Shown here in pieces: positions 62,385 through 64,000 of a stretch of 64,000 nucleotides of DNA (its first letter is position 1; every line of letters starts with the position of its first letter). Origin of the DNA: CAVTWH01 sp963738365 (GTDB lineage Bacteria; Actinomycetota; Actinomycetes; Mycobacteriales; Micromonosporaceae); contig CAVTWH010000006.1 of assembly GCA_963738365.1 (NCBI GenBank), positions 868,001-932,000 on the forward strand, written 5' to 3'. A program made the translations under genes and the position numbers. The notes beneath the pieces were generated by a model that made no database searches, was not told the origin of the DNA, and saw only the letters and a program-made list of their open reading frames with translations.

Positions 62385-62605
62385 ACCGGGACCGACGCCA
62401 GCCGGCTGGCGGCGCCACGCCGCACGGCCCCCACCGCTACCCCGACGGGCTGATGCTCGCCCTGGTGGTCGGACACGCCTGGCCACCCGCGTCCTGCGCC
62501 TGCCCGAACTGCTCGCTGTCGCGAGGCTGCCGGGTCGACTGGCAGTATCGGGACCGGCAGCACCACAGCCACGCGACCCGCACCCCGACCCGTCAGGAGA
62601 AGATC

Positions 62606-63220
<615 letters not shown>

Positions 63221-63228
63221 CGGTGTAC

Positions 63229-63257
63229 GGGCCGTGGCGTCCCAGACGCCACGGCCC
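63229..63257. terminator. Bidirectional terminator after the isochorismatase gene
   Basis: GGGCCGTGGCGT pairs perfectly with ACGCCACGGCCC around CCCAG. It lies eight bases past the isochorismatase stop and also stands past the convergent hydrolase gene. Confidence 0.85.
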
Positions 63258-63330
63258 CTCGACGGACGGCGGAAATCGCGCGGCGCGCGGTGACTGGAAC
63301 GTTCGGATCCGCTCGCTGCCGCTGCGACCG

Positions 63331-64000
63331 CTATTGCGTGGGGCGAGGGCTACCCAGGTGCCGGGCGAAGAACCGCAGCGAGCTGTCGATTTCGAAGGGC
63401 GGGATCCGGAAGTGGCCGCCGGGGTTGGCGTGCAGGGTCTTCTCAGCCGAGCCGAGTGCGTCGAACAGCTTCATGACTGAGTCCCGCGGATTGCCTTCAT
63501 CGTCCCACTGCAGCAGGTACTCGACCGGGACCGTGATCCGCGCTGCGGTGTCCATGAGCCAGTCGCATGCCATGAGGCCGAGGACCGCAGCGGTGATCCG
63601 GGGTTCGGCCGCGACGAGGCGGATGCCTGACTCGCCGGCCGCGGACAGGCCGTAGTACCCGACGGGCTGGCTGTCGCCAACGGAGTCCAGCTTCTGTAGC
63701 GCGTCCAGGGTGCTCCGCCAGTCGGGGATGAGTTCTGCCGCTACGGTTTCGTAGAGGGCGGGCTGCGCCGGTCCGAAGGGCTCGCCGGTAGCCTTTCGTT
63801 CGTCGATGAGCGCAACGAGCCGCCGGATCTCCGGATGCTCCGGCCTGTCACCGGTACCCGGCGCGTCGATCGCGGCGACCGCAAAGCCGCAGGACGTGAC
63901 GTAGGGGAAGGCTCGGGAGACGACCTCCCAGCCCTTCTTGTGCTGGCCGCCGCCATGCCCGATCAGAACCAGCGGACGGGGACCGCAGCCCTCGGCCGGC
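63331..64000 (-). CDS. Alpha/beta hydrolase, 5' end outside the window
   Basis: About 223 residues up to the window edge. RPLVLIGHGGGQH is the oxyanion-hole strand, VGYYGLSAAGESGIRLVAAE holds the nucleophile Ser in G-x-S-x-A-G, YLLQWDDEGNPRDS the acid Asp and LHANPGGHFRIPP the His. The sequence around the nucleophile and a loop with PGTGDRPEHPEI resemble dienelactone-hydrolase-like or acyl-peptidase-like members. The start codon lies beyond base 64000. Its frame is open throughout. Confidence 0.8.
   Translation of the reverse strand, partial: PAEGCGPRPLVLIGHGGGQHKKGWEVVSRAFPYVTSCGFAVAAIDAPGTGDRPEHPEIRRLVALIDERKATGEPFGPAQPALYETVAAELIPDWRSTLDALQKLDSVGDSQPVGYYGLSAAGESGIRLVAAEPRITAAVLGLMACDWLMDTAARITVPVEYLLQWDDEGNPRDSVMKLFDALGSAEKTLHANPGGHFRIPPFEIDSSLRFFARHLGSPRPTQ

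Overview
The window is very GC-rich DNA with actinomycete traits: GTG starts, many 1-4 base start/stop overlaps, BsaP beside BioB, a CebR-type cellobiose regulon and conservon-type signalling genes. The overall flavour is Micromonosporaceae (Micromonospora or a relative); this is inference, since no rRNA or species marker is present.

Layout. 1-791: end of a SRPBCC gene overlapping a MarR regulator. 880-10253 (minus): a DNA-repair block in which a HerA-like ATPase, SbcD (Mre11), SbcC (Rad50) and a NurA-like nuclease lie in the order known from archaeal end-resection operons, followed by an AlkA-type glycosylase and a LigC-type DNA ligase; a RibD-like reductase and a 39-residue cysteine-rich protein lie upstream. 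10315-10860: a pRiA4b ORF-3-like protein. 11130-17444: cebE-cebF-cebG-bglC-cebR, cello-oligosaccharide uptake and hydrolysis, with two CebR-type operators flanking the promoter. 17535-20193: a secreted two-discoidin beta-helix protein. 20537-22850: a kinase/acyl-CoA dehydrogenase pair resembling the two halves of ACAD10/11. 23038-24974: two ACT-domain genes. 25640-26905: a nickel/cobalt permease behind a Nur-type box, then cydDC, a PadR/permease-prefix pair, a biotin locus (bioB-bsaP divergent from bioF-bioD), a deazaflavin oxidoreductase, a YihY protein, an ECF sigma operon and a TetR regulator. 39764-43706: a coupled histidine kinase, roadblock and TAXI-binding-protein operon, followed by a CapA-like protein.

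44959-50808 is accessory DNA: tRNA-Gly, tRNA-Cys and tRNA-Val, then an integrase apparently missing its HxxR box, an excisionase, gene fragments, a broken ISL3 transposase abutting a 291-bp mini-element with perfect 42-bp inverted repeats, a secreted RCC1-like protein and an IS630 scrap. 50886-57161: a TetR/glyoxalase pair with twin operators, a GH95 enzyme with a ricin-type lectin domain and a GH10 xylanase, the last two each with its own promoter and palindrome. 57406-63220: an unusual cluster with a shortened PTS-enzyme-I-like protein translationally coupled to an FAD protein, divergent from OsmC, MetE-core-like and isochorismatase-like genes. The window ends inside an alpha/beta hydrolase.

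Plant-polysaccharide use is a theme (cellobiose, xylan, a GH95 substrate, the beta-helix protein). Many genes at 2970-10129, 18640, 31265, 33891-35769, 46280-46340, 48200, 50740 and 52930-53710 are broken by single-base shifts, after which the conserved protein resumes in another frame. This looks more like uncorrected sequence error than decay, so those genes are described as single genes with their breakpoints.
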